The notes beneath the pieces were generated by a model, which searched no databases, was not told the origin of the DNA, and worked only from the letters and a program-made list of their open reading frames with translations. Positions 37,846 to 49,450 of a DNA stretch of 64,000 nt are shown piece after piece. The translations under genes were made by a program, and so were the position numbers. The DNA comes from Erythroxylum novogranatense (taxonomy: Eukaryota; Streptophyta; Magnoliopsida; Malpighiales; Erythroxylaceae), in the NCBI GenBank assembly GCA_029891385.1, contig CM057224.1, positions 37,205,005 to 37,269,004 of the forward strand, given 5' to 3'. Numbering within the stretch: position 1 is the stretch's first letter; every line of letters starts with the position of its first letter.

Positions 37846-38028
37846 CTAGAGGTGTCTTGACCTCCACCCCATCTTGTAACATCTCCCTATCCCATGCAGT
37901 CTACATGCCATATGAGGTGCAATGAAAGAATGTGTGGATCCAGGATCGATGAGAGCAAATGCCTCAATATCGAAAAGGAGAAGCATACCAACTACAACAT
38001 CGGGGAATCTGGGCCTCTGCCGCGTCAT
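37846..38028 (-). pseudogene. aspartic protease fragment of the gypsy element
   Basis: Contains ALIDPGSTHSFIAPHMA, the active-site loop of gypsy proteases with DPGST in place of DSGAT, a variant common in plant elements. It ends in a frameshift. Confidence 0.8.
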
Positions 38029-38173
38029 GGCGTATACTCGCTTTGGGGCTGGGTGGTGCCCGATCCTCGGCCCTCACAAAGGACCCCTCGGCTACCACGG
38101 CCTCTACCTCGGCCCCTCTGTCCGGATCCACCCACTCTACTCTGCAGACAACAGACTACTTCCAACTCGTCCA

Positions 38174-38788
38174 CTACCAAAGAGATCGAACTCTCAAAGT
38201 ATCAGGGCAATCCCTGACCTGATGCTCCGTCGAGCCGCACCTCAAGCAGGCTCCAGTAAGCCACCAACACTCCCCACTATGTCTCCTCTCACAATGTGGG
38301 CACACTGGGGAAATCTGTCCAGAGCCCCTGCCACTACCACTACCAGTCGGTCCAAATCTCCCCCTCTGCCCAAAACCAGACTGTCTCGAACCTCCCGGAG
38401 ACCTGAAAGTCCTGCCCTGGCGCTTACTCAAGCTCCTGCCAGAGCTGCCCTGACTATCACTAGGCCGCTTACCCCGGAACCCAATCTCAGCCTGCCTCTG
38501 TCTCATCAGCTGCTCCACTCTAACGGCAGCAACTCTCAACTCAATAAATGTACCCATGTCCGACCGAGCCAACCTGGTACGAATCTCAGTATTGAGGCTA
38601 TTCTCGAACCTCCGGCACTTATCAGCCTCAGTCGGGATCATCACAGTGGCATAATCTATCAGCTCATTAAATTTCACCTCATATTCTGCCACCGACATCC
38701 TATCCTGCTTCAGCTCCAGAAACTCCTGCATCTTCATATCAAGATAGACCTTGGGCATATAATTATCCTGAAGGCCCTCGAAACTCAA
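38174..38788 (-). pseudogene. gag of the gypsy element with zinc knuckle
   Basis: 204-residue frame. Begins in the capsid part (LELKQDRMSVAEYEVKFNEL; RRFENSLNTEIRTRL), passes a basic glycine/serine-rich linker and ends with the knuckle CLRCGSTEHQVRDC. The N-terminal gag (about 38789-39110) is in other frames. The 315-residue plus-strand frame over it is an antisense shadow. Confidence 0.88.
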
Positions 38789-39201
38789 ATTTCACGACAA
38801 GAAGCAAGGCACGGTGGTACTTGCTCGCACAGTCTTCCACCACTTATATCTTTGGGCCTACAATGTTGATACTGCATAATCGAACCTCTCATCGTTCGCG
38901 ATCCATCTGGTCAAGACTCTCTCGTCCTCTCCAACCATCCCTCGGCCTCGGGGTCTCATCTTACCATAGAAATCTCATACCTACTTGCAAGAATAAGTCA
39001 TACCTCCTCTCCGTCTCACGGAACTCGAGGAGGCGATCCTCAAGACGAGGCATAGAAGACTCTCTACTTGCTCCCATCGATCCTTGGTCACCGGTCGCTC
39101 AACTGATCACCTAATGCGAAGACCTAAAACAAAACAAAATTACGATCGGTTTCAACAGCCCATCCGATTCATACCTACATTGTTACTATTCCCAAAAGAT
39201 G

Positions 39202-39222
39202 TCAAACCATGCTCTGATACCA
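39202..39222 (-). promoter_or_regulatory. primer binding site (initiator-Met tRNA) of the gypsy element
   Basis: Minus-strand TGGTATCAGAGCATGGTTTG lies five bases inside the 5' LTR. The first 12 bases match the plant initiator-Met tRNA 3' end. Confidence 0.92.
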
Positions 39223-39227
39223 CCTAA

Positions 39228-42200
39228 TGTAGCGCCCCCTTACCATAGGGTATCCACCGGAAAGCCCGTAGGTCATTCCGATAAATATCCCACGACAAGA
39301 GACCACTACTGACAACAACCGCTACACTCCTCATGGCATCACAATCATAAGACAAGAATAAGAAATTGACTACTTTTAAAACCAAATTGGATTCCGTTTC
39401 ATTCACTTAAAACGCAGAATTTACAAATCACAAGATTTTTAATTTACATGACCCAAACACTTTGCACATTAAGTATCATATTGTCTTCGTCTAAGAAACA
39501 GATCTAACTATAAGTCTCCAAAAGAAAGCCCAAATGACCGACCTTTGAGCCATTGCTTCTATCGCCAATCCACGATACTGACTCTACGGTCTGAGGGAGT
39601 TATCTGTCTATGCTTATGCCTGAAAAATAATTGCAAATTTGGATGAGTTTGCGAACTTTATTAGAAACCATCATCGATGGTTCTCCCAATTCATGCATCA
39701 TATAAGCATGAAACAGATACACGATAATTAAACAAAACACAACATTGATACTTGATTCTCGTACAATTACATCCTGAAACGATAAATATTCACCCGATTA
39801 ACAATATTGCCAAACATTCAATCCGTTGTCAATGCACATGTGACTCTTTTCCAGTTCATTTCAATGTTGTGACCGAGCGCATAACGGATCAAGATAGACG
39901 CGTCAGGGAGAATTATCTCCGTCGAGCTCAAGGCTCGGTTCGAGATATCGAGCTCTAGGCTCGGTTGATCTGATGGCGTCTCGGTTCACAATTTTCCTTT
40001 AACGGTGTGATGCGATTGTGCATGAATACGCATATGTCCCATATCAGCAAACATGGTAATACACACCCAAATACATAATATAATCATACAATCCAATTAA
40101 TAGCTACCTAATGCTTATTTCACGATCAATTGGGCCATATATAACCACATAATCCCGTAGGCGCTCAATTCTGACGCCTTAATCCACGTAATCCCGTAGG
40201 CAATCAAATCACAGCTTAACACAAAGATTGGAATAACCAACTAGGTTACTCACCTAATAACTTCCACGCTAGTGCCGGGAAGTCTCTGTCAAGTCCGTGG
40301 AACGACGGTCCACTTGAGCCTCTATAGCACATTAAATGAATAGCCATTACCATCGGTATACTTGAAATGACTAAATAATGCACATAAAATCAGTAAAATG
40401 TGTATAATGCATGTTCATGGCAATCCTGGCCCTAATCCAATATTTTTCCATAATAAAATTCTATCAAAAATTAGAAATCTATAGGCGCTGACGGTGCGCC
40501 AATCGGACCTCTATAGGTCCCCAATTAAATAAAACAGTGGTTCACATGTTCCGTCAATAGGGGCTACGTCAAATTCCCGTCTAAAAATTCCCGTTTTCTC
40601 ACAAAATGAAATTAAATATTCAAAAAATCCGATGCCTCTGGAATCAGGTCAATCGGACATCGGACGGAAAAGTTATTCACGAAAGAAACCAAAACTCAAC
40701 AATTTATATTTTTATAAATAACCCTTATTTCCCCTTTTTCTCGATTTCCAACCAAACTTCAAACACCCATAACTCTTTCTACACATTTCTCAAAAATGCA
40801 AACTATACCTTGTTGGAAAGATAATGAAACCCTCTACAAGTTTCATGAAGACCATAAAAATCAATTCCAACCCTAAGGGTGTCAAATACTCCATCAAACC
40901 TACTGCCTACTCAATTTCCATCAACACAGGGCAGTACATTGGCAATTTCATAACTCACTGATTCTTCAGAAATAAATTACCACAAAAATATGGTCAATAA
41001 TTTCACAATGTCCTCAACAACTTTCATGAACAATACAAAATCAAATTATATTGCTAAACAAGTCAATTAATTCATCTAATGTTACTGTCCCTGAAATCCT
41101 TCAATTTGGGCAGTAACCTTACAAGAAGCATAACTTCCAGTATACAAGTCAATAAAATCAGAACTTTATATACCTGAAAAGATAACATCTCAAACTTCAA
41201 TTTTCATGAAGCACTAATCATCCAATTCGATCTCTATCAATTTCAAAACTGTTATGGAAACTACTGTTATGATCAGCCATTCATAACCTAATGTAGGGCA
41301 ATTTTGAAAATCATAACTCCCAATTCTGACTTCTAAAAATTACACACCAAATATCAATTTCAAGTTAATCTCTTCCTCTACAACTTTTCAGAAGCTCACT
41401 CACACCAATTCAGTCCACATAAAATGTTAAAATTGCCTCCAATCAGTAAACTCACAAAATCACACTTAAACTAGGTTTCATCCAAAATGCTCAAAACCAG
41501 TCATTAGTAATCAATTCATATCTCCCAATATACAATTTTAAAAATAGCAAGATCAGTAGCAATGGAAAGATAATTCAATATTCTACAACTTCCATGGAGA
41601 CTATTTTCCCTAATTCCATCTCAATTAATTCATAAAAATCAACAAAACTCAGATGTCATGGTTGCGGTTACTGTTTACAGGCAATGGAACAGTAAAGTTC
41701 CATTCAAAAATTCACCCTTCTATCATTGAAATTTAACAACACCTATTTCACACTAAATTGAAGCCAACATCCCAAAGTTTCAGTGGCCACTAACCTACCT
41801 CATTTACATTTCTACAAAATAAGTTATGAATAAATCAGTAACATCAATTTCAACTCTAACTTTCTAGATTTAATGTTAACCTTAGTTCTAACATTTCCAA
41901 TGCCTTTTTCACATCACTAGACATCCAAATAAATACAAATTAAATATTAATACAGTCATACATATACTAGGGCTAATACTGAAAAATTGGCAACACTAAA
42001 TTCCTCAATTCAAATACTCAAATAATTATCCATATTCAATTCAAAATCTAACCATATCACTACTTTCCGCTCAACATCACCTAGCCTTAAACCCATTTCT
42101 TCCAACCATATTAGTCATTACTTTAATGCCTACATGAACCTAATACATGCCCTAAACCTCTTATTAATCACCCCTCACTATCATGGCATTTAATTCCATG

Positions 42201-43040
42201 TAAATACACCATTTAAAGATCAAAACTTAAATGAAAACTTACCTAATTTAGAACCTCCTTCAAAGCTTCAATAACCAACTTCTAACTCCTACACCCACCA
42301 AAGTACCAACCACCTTCCCTTCTCAAGTATGTACAAAGCTCATCTTCAAGCTTTGATGGAATAAGAGATAGCTTGAAGTTGTGGAGAAAGTAGAAAGAAG
42401 AGTGCAAAAAATTGATGGTTTTGATGGAGGAGAAGTGTGTTTCGGGTGGAGAGTAACAAAGCCTTACAATTTCATCTTTCTTTCCTTTAAACACATACAT
42501 ATCCGAGAGAGAGTGAAGAGGAGCATTTAATGTAGCCTTTTAAATGGCAAAATTTGATTGGTTTATTATTATAAGAAAAGTCAAAGTATCATTTGTTTAA
42601 TCCAGTCTAAAATGTTACTCCATTTAACTCTAATGACCCTACTTTCGGTCCCAAAATAATATACCCCATATTACTGTGCCATTAGGTAGCAATTTTTGCT
42701 ACCGAAAATCGACCGATTCGCCAATTGGTAATTTTTTTCCGGTCCGGGAATTGTCTCCAGAAAAATCCAGAAAAATTCCTAAAAATCCCTAAAAATGTAA
42801 AACAATTTATGGTGCAGTCCAAATAATTTTCCAAACTCAATTACTCCATTAATTTCATACAGAAGTTTAATTTCAACCCTAAGCCGGAAAATGACATGAA
42901 TGCATGTATACTATGAGCATGTGCAACCAATCAGTAATTATAGAGGCTATATGCTGTATATGCATGCCGAGATATAATTAAATATCCCGAACCCGTCCCA
43001 ATTACCAAAATGCCCTTCCTATAGGAGAGGGGATGTTATA
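39228..43040 (-). repeat. 5' LTR (right in window) of the gypsy element
   Basis: 3,813 bp, same ends except GTTATA at 43040 in place of GTTACA. Long identical runs to the other LTR alternate with short scrambled clusters (for example 39716-39780 and 39960-40035). Confidence 0.92.
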
Positions 43041-44765
43041 AGCTGAGCTGGTGTTGCTTGTGGTACTGGTTCAGGTCTGAAAGGTTCAGTACCTATGGAT
43101 TCTACTTCACTTATTTTTGGTTCAACTTCAGTAGGTTTAGGCATAGTCATTAGAACTTGAGATAATTTTGATAGGTCAGCTAGTTGTGCTGAGGAATCAA
43201 AAGATGGTTCAGAGATCTGTTCAAATGATGACTCAGAGATTGCTGTAGAAACTTCAGATGTTGGGACAGAGGCTTCAGAATAAGCTTCTGTGTTATTTGA
43301 TTGAGCATAAAAATCTTCTGCAATATGTGTGGATGTAAGAGTTGCAATGAACTTTTTGTGTGCCGCTTTGTCCTTCCTAATAGAAGAGGTCGAAGGTTGA
43401 AATTTTGATGGAGACGTTAGAGGTGTATGAACCTGTAACAGTTTACTCCACTGATTGATTGGTTCAAATTGAGTGTATAAAGGTGATGACTCGAGAACCT
43501 TTAATGACTCAAAAACTCGTTGCCCAGGAACTCAGATAGGCTTCGACTTTAAATTTGACCTTTTAGGTTTTTTTTGAGTTTTCTGAGGATGGATATATTG
43601 TTTAATCAAAGGATGGTTGAACTTGAATACCTTTGAATAGTCAACTTCTGTTGGATACGTTTGATATATAAGAAACGGGTATGTTGGTTGAGTATTTGGA
43701 AATAATGAGGAGGATGAACCATGTACTGTCCTTGATTGTGCAGATTGCATATCAGCTTCCATTTGTTGTGCAATTCCTTTTATCTTCTCGATTTCTCGAA
43801 CTTTAGCGTCGAAGTCAGTCTAAGATAATGTGTAGCAATGCAATGTCAAAGATCAACATCCGGTCACTGAATTTGAGCTTTGTAAGGCTGATACATTTGG
43901 GTCTACTTAGAGATTACGTCAACTTTGTTTTGTGTAGCATGGGTTTGTTAACTGATTCCATCCAGCTTAGAATCAATTAGTCTAAGAACTTTGTTCTGTG
44001 TTACTGCATTAGATGTTTGCCAGTTAAGAAATTCATTAGAAGGATTTGATATAAGTGTTCCTTGTGAAGTGATTCCTGTGGCTCGGATATAAGGGTTATA
44101 GATAACCTACATTGATTCATCAGTACTCCTACGTAAAGAAGGAAAGTCTTTCTTATATGGCTTAACGATCATGGAGGGTATAGGAGTAGGAGTCATAGCA
44201 GGAACTACTGACTTTTAATGAAAAGTAGAGGATTTCAGCTTCTCTCGAAGAGATTTAGGTCTGGATCTTTCTATCTATAGACCTTTAAGATTGCTGGAAT
44301 CATCTAGATCTGGATCACCCTTATATGGATGATATTGTTGAGAAGGCTTACAACGAGGTTTTGGCTTTTTCTTCTTCCTTCTCCTTTGGCATATCTTTCA
44401 TCATCATCATCACTATCTGACTCAGGATTGAGACAAATCTCACAGTTAAGTTCGTACATGAATGGGTCGACATCCCATGCAAAATTTCCACGATGATGAT
44501 TGACATAAACTGAATCTCTATTAGATTTCAAATAATAGACATGAGGACTAGATTTAACTTTCGTATGTGAAAATACGAGTTGGATTAGAAATATTACGCT
44601 AGGGGTAGAAGGTCTAGATGGATCTTCATTGGGATTTGCATAGATGGACTTCACTGTTCCATCTTTTTGTGTCCTCAGAATCAGAGGTGTTGTGGTATGA
44701 AAAGAGTGTCGATGAGGCACATAGAACACCTTTTGGTAATTTTTGATCCATTCAATAGGCATCAA
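43041..44765 (-). pseudogene. endogenous pararetrovirus: region between movement protein and coat protein
   Basis: Viral sequence resumes right after the AGCTG duplication. The frame 44304-44765 has an acidic/cysteine stretch (ELNCEICLNPESDSDDDDER) before the coat-protein region. The frame 43532-43762 and the serine/threonine-rich text down to 43046 fit the N-terminal, low-complexity coat-protein part. Stops and frameshifts break it up. Same strand and order as the other viral pieces. Confidence 0.65.
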
Positions 44766-44816
44766 CTTTTCAAGCTCCTATGCTAGTAGTTTCTTCAGGA
44801 TGTGGATGATAGTAGT

Positions 44817-45500
44817 CTAATCATTGGAATGATTAGTAACTATGTAAAGGGCTTTCAAAGTGGAATTGAGAAAGTTGAGGTCCAAAGCATGATTCTGTAG
44901 ATGATAGATCATCTGGTGATCAGAAAAAGTAGGATCATTCAACCTGATGTTGAAATCAGGTGCTGTGGTCAGAATGACACTTTCATTTTTTAGCGTTGTC
45001 AGCAAGGTACCAATCAAGACATTCTGATACATTATGTAGGCAGTGTTTAGAAGAGATATTCTCGCTATAACAGGTATTCCCTTTCTTCCATGAAGTGTAA
45101 GAATAAGGTGTATAGCTCCAACATGAAGATGTGTATGATTTTGCTTCCTCCAAAAAGAGATCAGCTCTTTAAGGAGTTTAAGCTTTACGTATTGTTCTAC
45201 AGTTGTAGATCTGAGACCACATTGTTCCAACGGAAAACTCTGGATGATTTCCTTGACTTTAGGTCTAGAGGTAGACAATATTGTACAGATACTTCTTGTC
45301 CAAAAAAATTCACGAGAATATATACTGTACGGACTTAACAAAGATAAAAAAGACTCACAAACACAATTTTTTACAAGTACATGAGTAATTTCTACAAGAT
45401 TTTCTATACAATTAGATAACATACACTTTACACTAGAGGGTAAACTAGACATAGACAAAGTTGAAGACAAATGAACAGGGTCATTGGGTAATGTATCCAT
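44817..45500 (-). pseudogene. endogenous pararetrovirus: movement protein
   Basis: 227-residue frame from a plausible ATG at 45498-45500. It carries caulimovirid movement-protein (30K family) features: HLHVGAIHLILTLHGRKGIP, ISLLNTAYIMYQN and a VILT...FNIRLNDPTF stretch. Such proteins enlarge plasmodesmata for cell-to-cell spread. The frame is open over most of its length, but all downstream domains are interrupted, so no virus could be made from this copy. It marks the 5' part of the viral genome; the right edge lies near 45.5-45.6 kb. Confidence 0.8.
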
Positions 45501-47300
45501 TACTTATAGGCTCTCTCCCTACTCACTCCGCTCAAGAGATAATGTTACCATTACCCAAGACATGAATGCTAGCTCGAGAGATAATCTTGTCGATTTAATT
45601 TTTGGTCTAATTTTTAAAAATTAAGTTGCATTAGGCTTATGTTCCATGTTTAAAGGTGGTATTTAAGAACCATACTAAAATAATTATTATGATGGTTGCT
45701 GCTAAAGACCTCATGATGCATCTACATCCTACCTATAAGTAATGGAGCAGTTTGCAAATGCCTAAATGATAGCTCATAAAATCACCAGTTCAAGTCATGC
45801 TCTAAAAGAAACTATTGTTGTCGCAACATTTGTTGATGCTCCTCCTGTTTCTGTTGTTACTTTTTAGCATTGACAATTATTGCACTAGAAGAGGAGTCTC
45901 GAAATGTAACTACAAATATTGTAGCTGTAAAACATTCACTCTTAGATGTTTTCGTAAAAAGTTGGTCTTATTATCAAATGGACATACATGTGCAAAGTAA
46001 AACTTACCCTATTAATTAAATAATAATAAACTCATAATAGGTTAATATTGACGTGACACATAACATATAAAAACTTACTTTATCTAATTTTTCATTTGTT
46101 AAAATTTACTTAGAACTTTTTATCAAAGTTTTAAAAAGCATATTGGACCGGCTGGTCCGACCGAAAACAGTCTGAACTGCCCTGATGTGTGGTTCGGTTA
46201 TTGAATTTAACTATTATGAATAAAAGATGGTCGATTAAAAAATAAATCGGTATGTTTTTCTAAAACGTGAAGAACTGTAAATACACGCTTTTCTTCTTCT
46301 TCGCGATGGGTCAATAACAGTACAAGCATTCTTCCTCCTAAAGCTTGACCTAACTGGTCACTTCTTGATCTGTTTCATGAAGTGGGTGGAGAACCAATGA
46401 TACGCTGAAGCTTCTCCAAAATCCAAACGACATCATTTCAATTTTACTTTGAAATGATGTTGTTTCACTAATCAAACAATCACCTCTTAATCACGTTGAT
46501 GTGTCTGGTTAGTGGGGTCCATTGACACGTGGTAGTATCACGTCAATATAGATAACAATGAGGCTAACGTCGGGTGTACATTTAATTGCTAACTTTTTAA
46601 AGATCATATTACAATTGAAAATTTAAGAAAAATTTGGGCCTTTTTTTAGTAATGAACCCATAAGTAAGAAGAGTAATTTTTTTATTTTCAACTAAATTTT
46701 ACTAAAGAAATCAAGATAAATGGAAATAGTTTTCAATTTGAATTTGAAAATTGTTTGTAGATCAAAATAAATTTTATTAAAATTAAGAATTCAACTCATT
46801 TAGGAATCAATAGATCTAATCTAATTTAATTATCCAAAAGTTGAAAATATTATTTTTAGATTATGAAAATTATATCAATAACTAGAATTTAACAAAATTG
46901 GAATTTTATGCATATAATTTGATTATATTTGTAAAAATTACATATCTTTCATATATTTGATAAATTATGTGTATGTATTGAATTGCATGTTTAAATGTGC
47001 AATATTTTATATTTAATTTATGTTGGATAAGACCATTTGAAATTAAATATGTCATTAAAGCATTAAGTACATGTTTAGAACATAATTGTTGCCTTTTATT
47101 GTTATAAGAATAAACCAAAAATCTTTTTATTGTTAGACTTATTGAGCAACTCATGGTGGCTTTAACCGAATATGTTTAGTCTTATAAAAATAAGTCAAGT
47201 TTAGCTAAATTTATGTAATTTGGAAGAGCAAACTCATGATTGTATAAATCTAGAGGCATGATTAGAAATAACATATGAGATATATTTTAACAAGAGTTAT
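45501..47300. other. gene-free AT-rich region right of the pararetrovirus
   Basis: The first ~100 bases may be viral leader. A GC-richer patch at 46140-46560 (with CACGTGG near 46533) resembles dispersed plant repeat sequence, but I cannot name it. Short frames here lack domains. Confidence 0.4.
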
Positions 47301-48500
47301 CACATAACAAATCTAGGTGTTGGCCCCCATATTTTTTTTCCTCTAGTTAAGCATGATTTAAATGAATTTTGAGGTTTTGGTGAATTTAATTTTTGGAGTT
47401 ATTATTATGTTAATGTTAGCAAGATTATATGACATAGGTTAATTGAATTAAAGAGTTAAGGTAGTAAGATTACATGAAGGGCATTTTTGGAAGACCACTT
47501 AAGGTTAAAAGAACCTAAGCTTATAAGGAAGAGGAGCAAGAGTAGAGGCATTTTTGAGCAAAGTTTTAAGCAAGGAAATTCAAGGTGGGTTTTATATTTG
47601 TAATTGAATAATGAGCCATTATGTTTTCTTTTTAGTCAAGAAAATAAAATAATTTTTCATTGCTTTATAATTGTGGCATTTACTGCTTTTGAATGATTTG
47701 AGAAATTGCAATATACTTGATATTTGAATTTGATTGATTAATTGTGAAAAGATGATGGAAGTGCATATGAAATATTTCATATTCATGAAAAACGTGTTTT
47801 GAAAATGTGTCATTTGGGCAACATGTTTACAAGTTATGACATGCATGTTATGTGGGTTTGGTTTGGTCCCTTAAGTATGTCAAGTGTACTTTGACTAAAG
47901 GCTTCTCTCGCCTGCCTTCTAGTGACATAGAGCTCCTTTATGGACTCCGATAAGTTCACGGCTATACAAAACCATTTTGTGGGATTGCGATAGTTCGTTC
48001 TGTTCATGGCTACACAAGATCATTATGGAAAATGTGTAGTATGTTCTATTTTTAGACCAACCCAAACTATTCTGATTTGTTTATGTGTTCATGATATGTT
48101 GACAAGATTGATGCATATATGATTTGTTTTATTGTGAATTTGGCTGAAAATTTAAGAACCATGTGTTTTATGATTCAATAAGAATTTTCTATGACAATGA
48201 ACATTTTAAATGGTTTTGCTTGTTATTCGTTATAAACAACCCACAAGCTTTTAAGCTCACCCCCTTTTCCTCCCATCTTCAGGTGAAGAAAAAGAGATCG
48301 AGTAACTAAGAGTCAAGGTGTCATTCTACTTTTGCAATGTTTCTGCATATTAAGTTAGATTTTGTAAAAGCAAGACTTTAGATGCATTTCGAGAATTATT
48401 GGGTTTGGTATATTTTGTAATTGGGATTTTTGATACTGATTATGTAATGTGGCTTGGAATGCCATTAAAGCTTTGTAAACTTTTATTTTGTTGTTAATGA
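47300..48500 (+). repeat. degenerate LTR-like remnant
   Basis: AAGCTCACCCCCTTTTCCTCCC followed by ATCTTCAGGTGAAG (about 48255-48290) and the GCCTGCC...GACATAGAGCTCC text near 47910-47935 are laid out like the R/U5 part of the gypsy LTRs here (a CTCAC...TTTTCAGG block after a structured segment). No ends or target duplication were found. Confidence 0.4.
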
Positions 48501-48591
48501 AATATGAATTATTTATGGATGCTGTTGAGTTGGAATTGGGTAGATTTGAAGAAGTTATCAACTTGAGTTGATGATTTTGGACATGAATTGT

Positions 48592-48700
<109 letters not shown>

Positions 48701-48819
48701 GATATTATGAAAAAGGAAAGATAGGATTTTTGTGAATGATGAGAATTAGTTGTAAGGGATGAGTACAATGAGGAGAGATTAAAGAGTTTAATGAAGTAAT
48801 ATTGGTAGTTGAATGGTCA

Positions 48820-49450
48820 TGTTTATAACATTCCAAGTTTGTACATTGAAAGTTTCAAGTTTTCATAAGGGAAAAATTTATGTTTGAACTTCAGGGAAAA
48901 ATCTATATTAATCTAGGTTGAATTAGACAAAGTTGTCTTATTAAAAGTTGTAGCTTATCTTTTTAGTTTTCTATTGATATAAAGTATAAAATTTTTGGAC
49001 AATGGAGTTGAAAGATATGATCATTGGAAGTTTGTGATGTTGTTTAAGAGGGACATTCGGGAAAACTATATTGTTTTGAAATTTTGACCCTTATAGAGGC
49101 AAAAATTGTTTCCAAAATCTTCATAAAAGTTGTAGATCTAGAAGTCTTCTTTAAAACATTCTAAGAATGACCTTAATACGAGTTTTTAGCTAAAGTTATG
49201 CCTGTTTTACCAAATAGGTCTGAAGAAGAAGAGAAAAGGGAGGAGGAGGCAAGTCGCGATCATGACTTGCAGGTCCTTCCCCGCCCCCCAACCTGAACAT
49301 GTTCCATTCTTTTGACCATAACTTTGTCGTCCGACCTTCAAATAACCTGATTTTTAAAGCATTAGATTTATAACACATTTTTTATCTCTCCATAAAAATA
49401 TATAGCTTTTGGTATCGATTTGAAAAAGACTGATCGAATCAAAGTAAGGG
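48820..49450 (+). repeat. diverged gypsy LTR fragment related to the other long LTRs
   Basis: AAAGTTGTAG occurs near 48942 and again near 49125, the same ~185-bp spacing as in the long LTRs. The block CCATAACTTTGTCGTCCGAC (about 49316-49335), followed by an AACCTGATTTTTAAAGCATT stretch, matches the conserved block of the solo LTR at about 24360-24410. It probably starts near TTTATAACATTCC (48832). The 3' end is not resolved. Confidence 0.55.

Larger units (their letters stand above)
30837..43040 (-). mobile_element. complete Ty3/gypsy chromodomain element (Tekay/Del-like), 12.2 kb, minus strand
   Basis: Two LTRs of 3.8 kb (30837-34646, 39228-43040) flank a 4.58-kb interior. Flanks are AGCTG at 30832-30836 and 43041-43045, a perfect 5-bp duplication. 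On the minus strand the order is LTR, PBS for initiator-Met tRNA, gag, protease, RT, RNase H, integrase, chromodomain, PPT, LTR. The interior is riddled with small frameshifts, so it is not autonomous as read. It is inserted in the pararetroviral coat-protein gene. Long LTRs and a C-terminal chromodomain fit the Tekay/Del clade. Confidence 0.92.

Noticed and set aside
37922..38869. 315-residue plus-strand ORF
   Set aside because: Antisense shadow of the gypsy gag, whose minus-strand frame has clear capsid and knuckle motifs.
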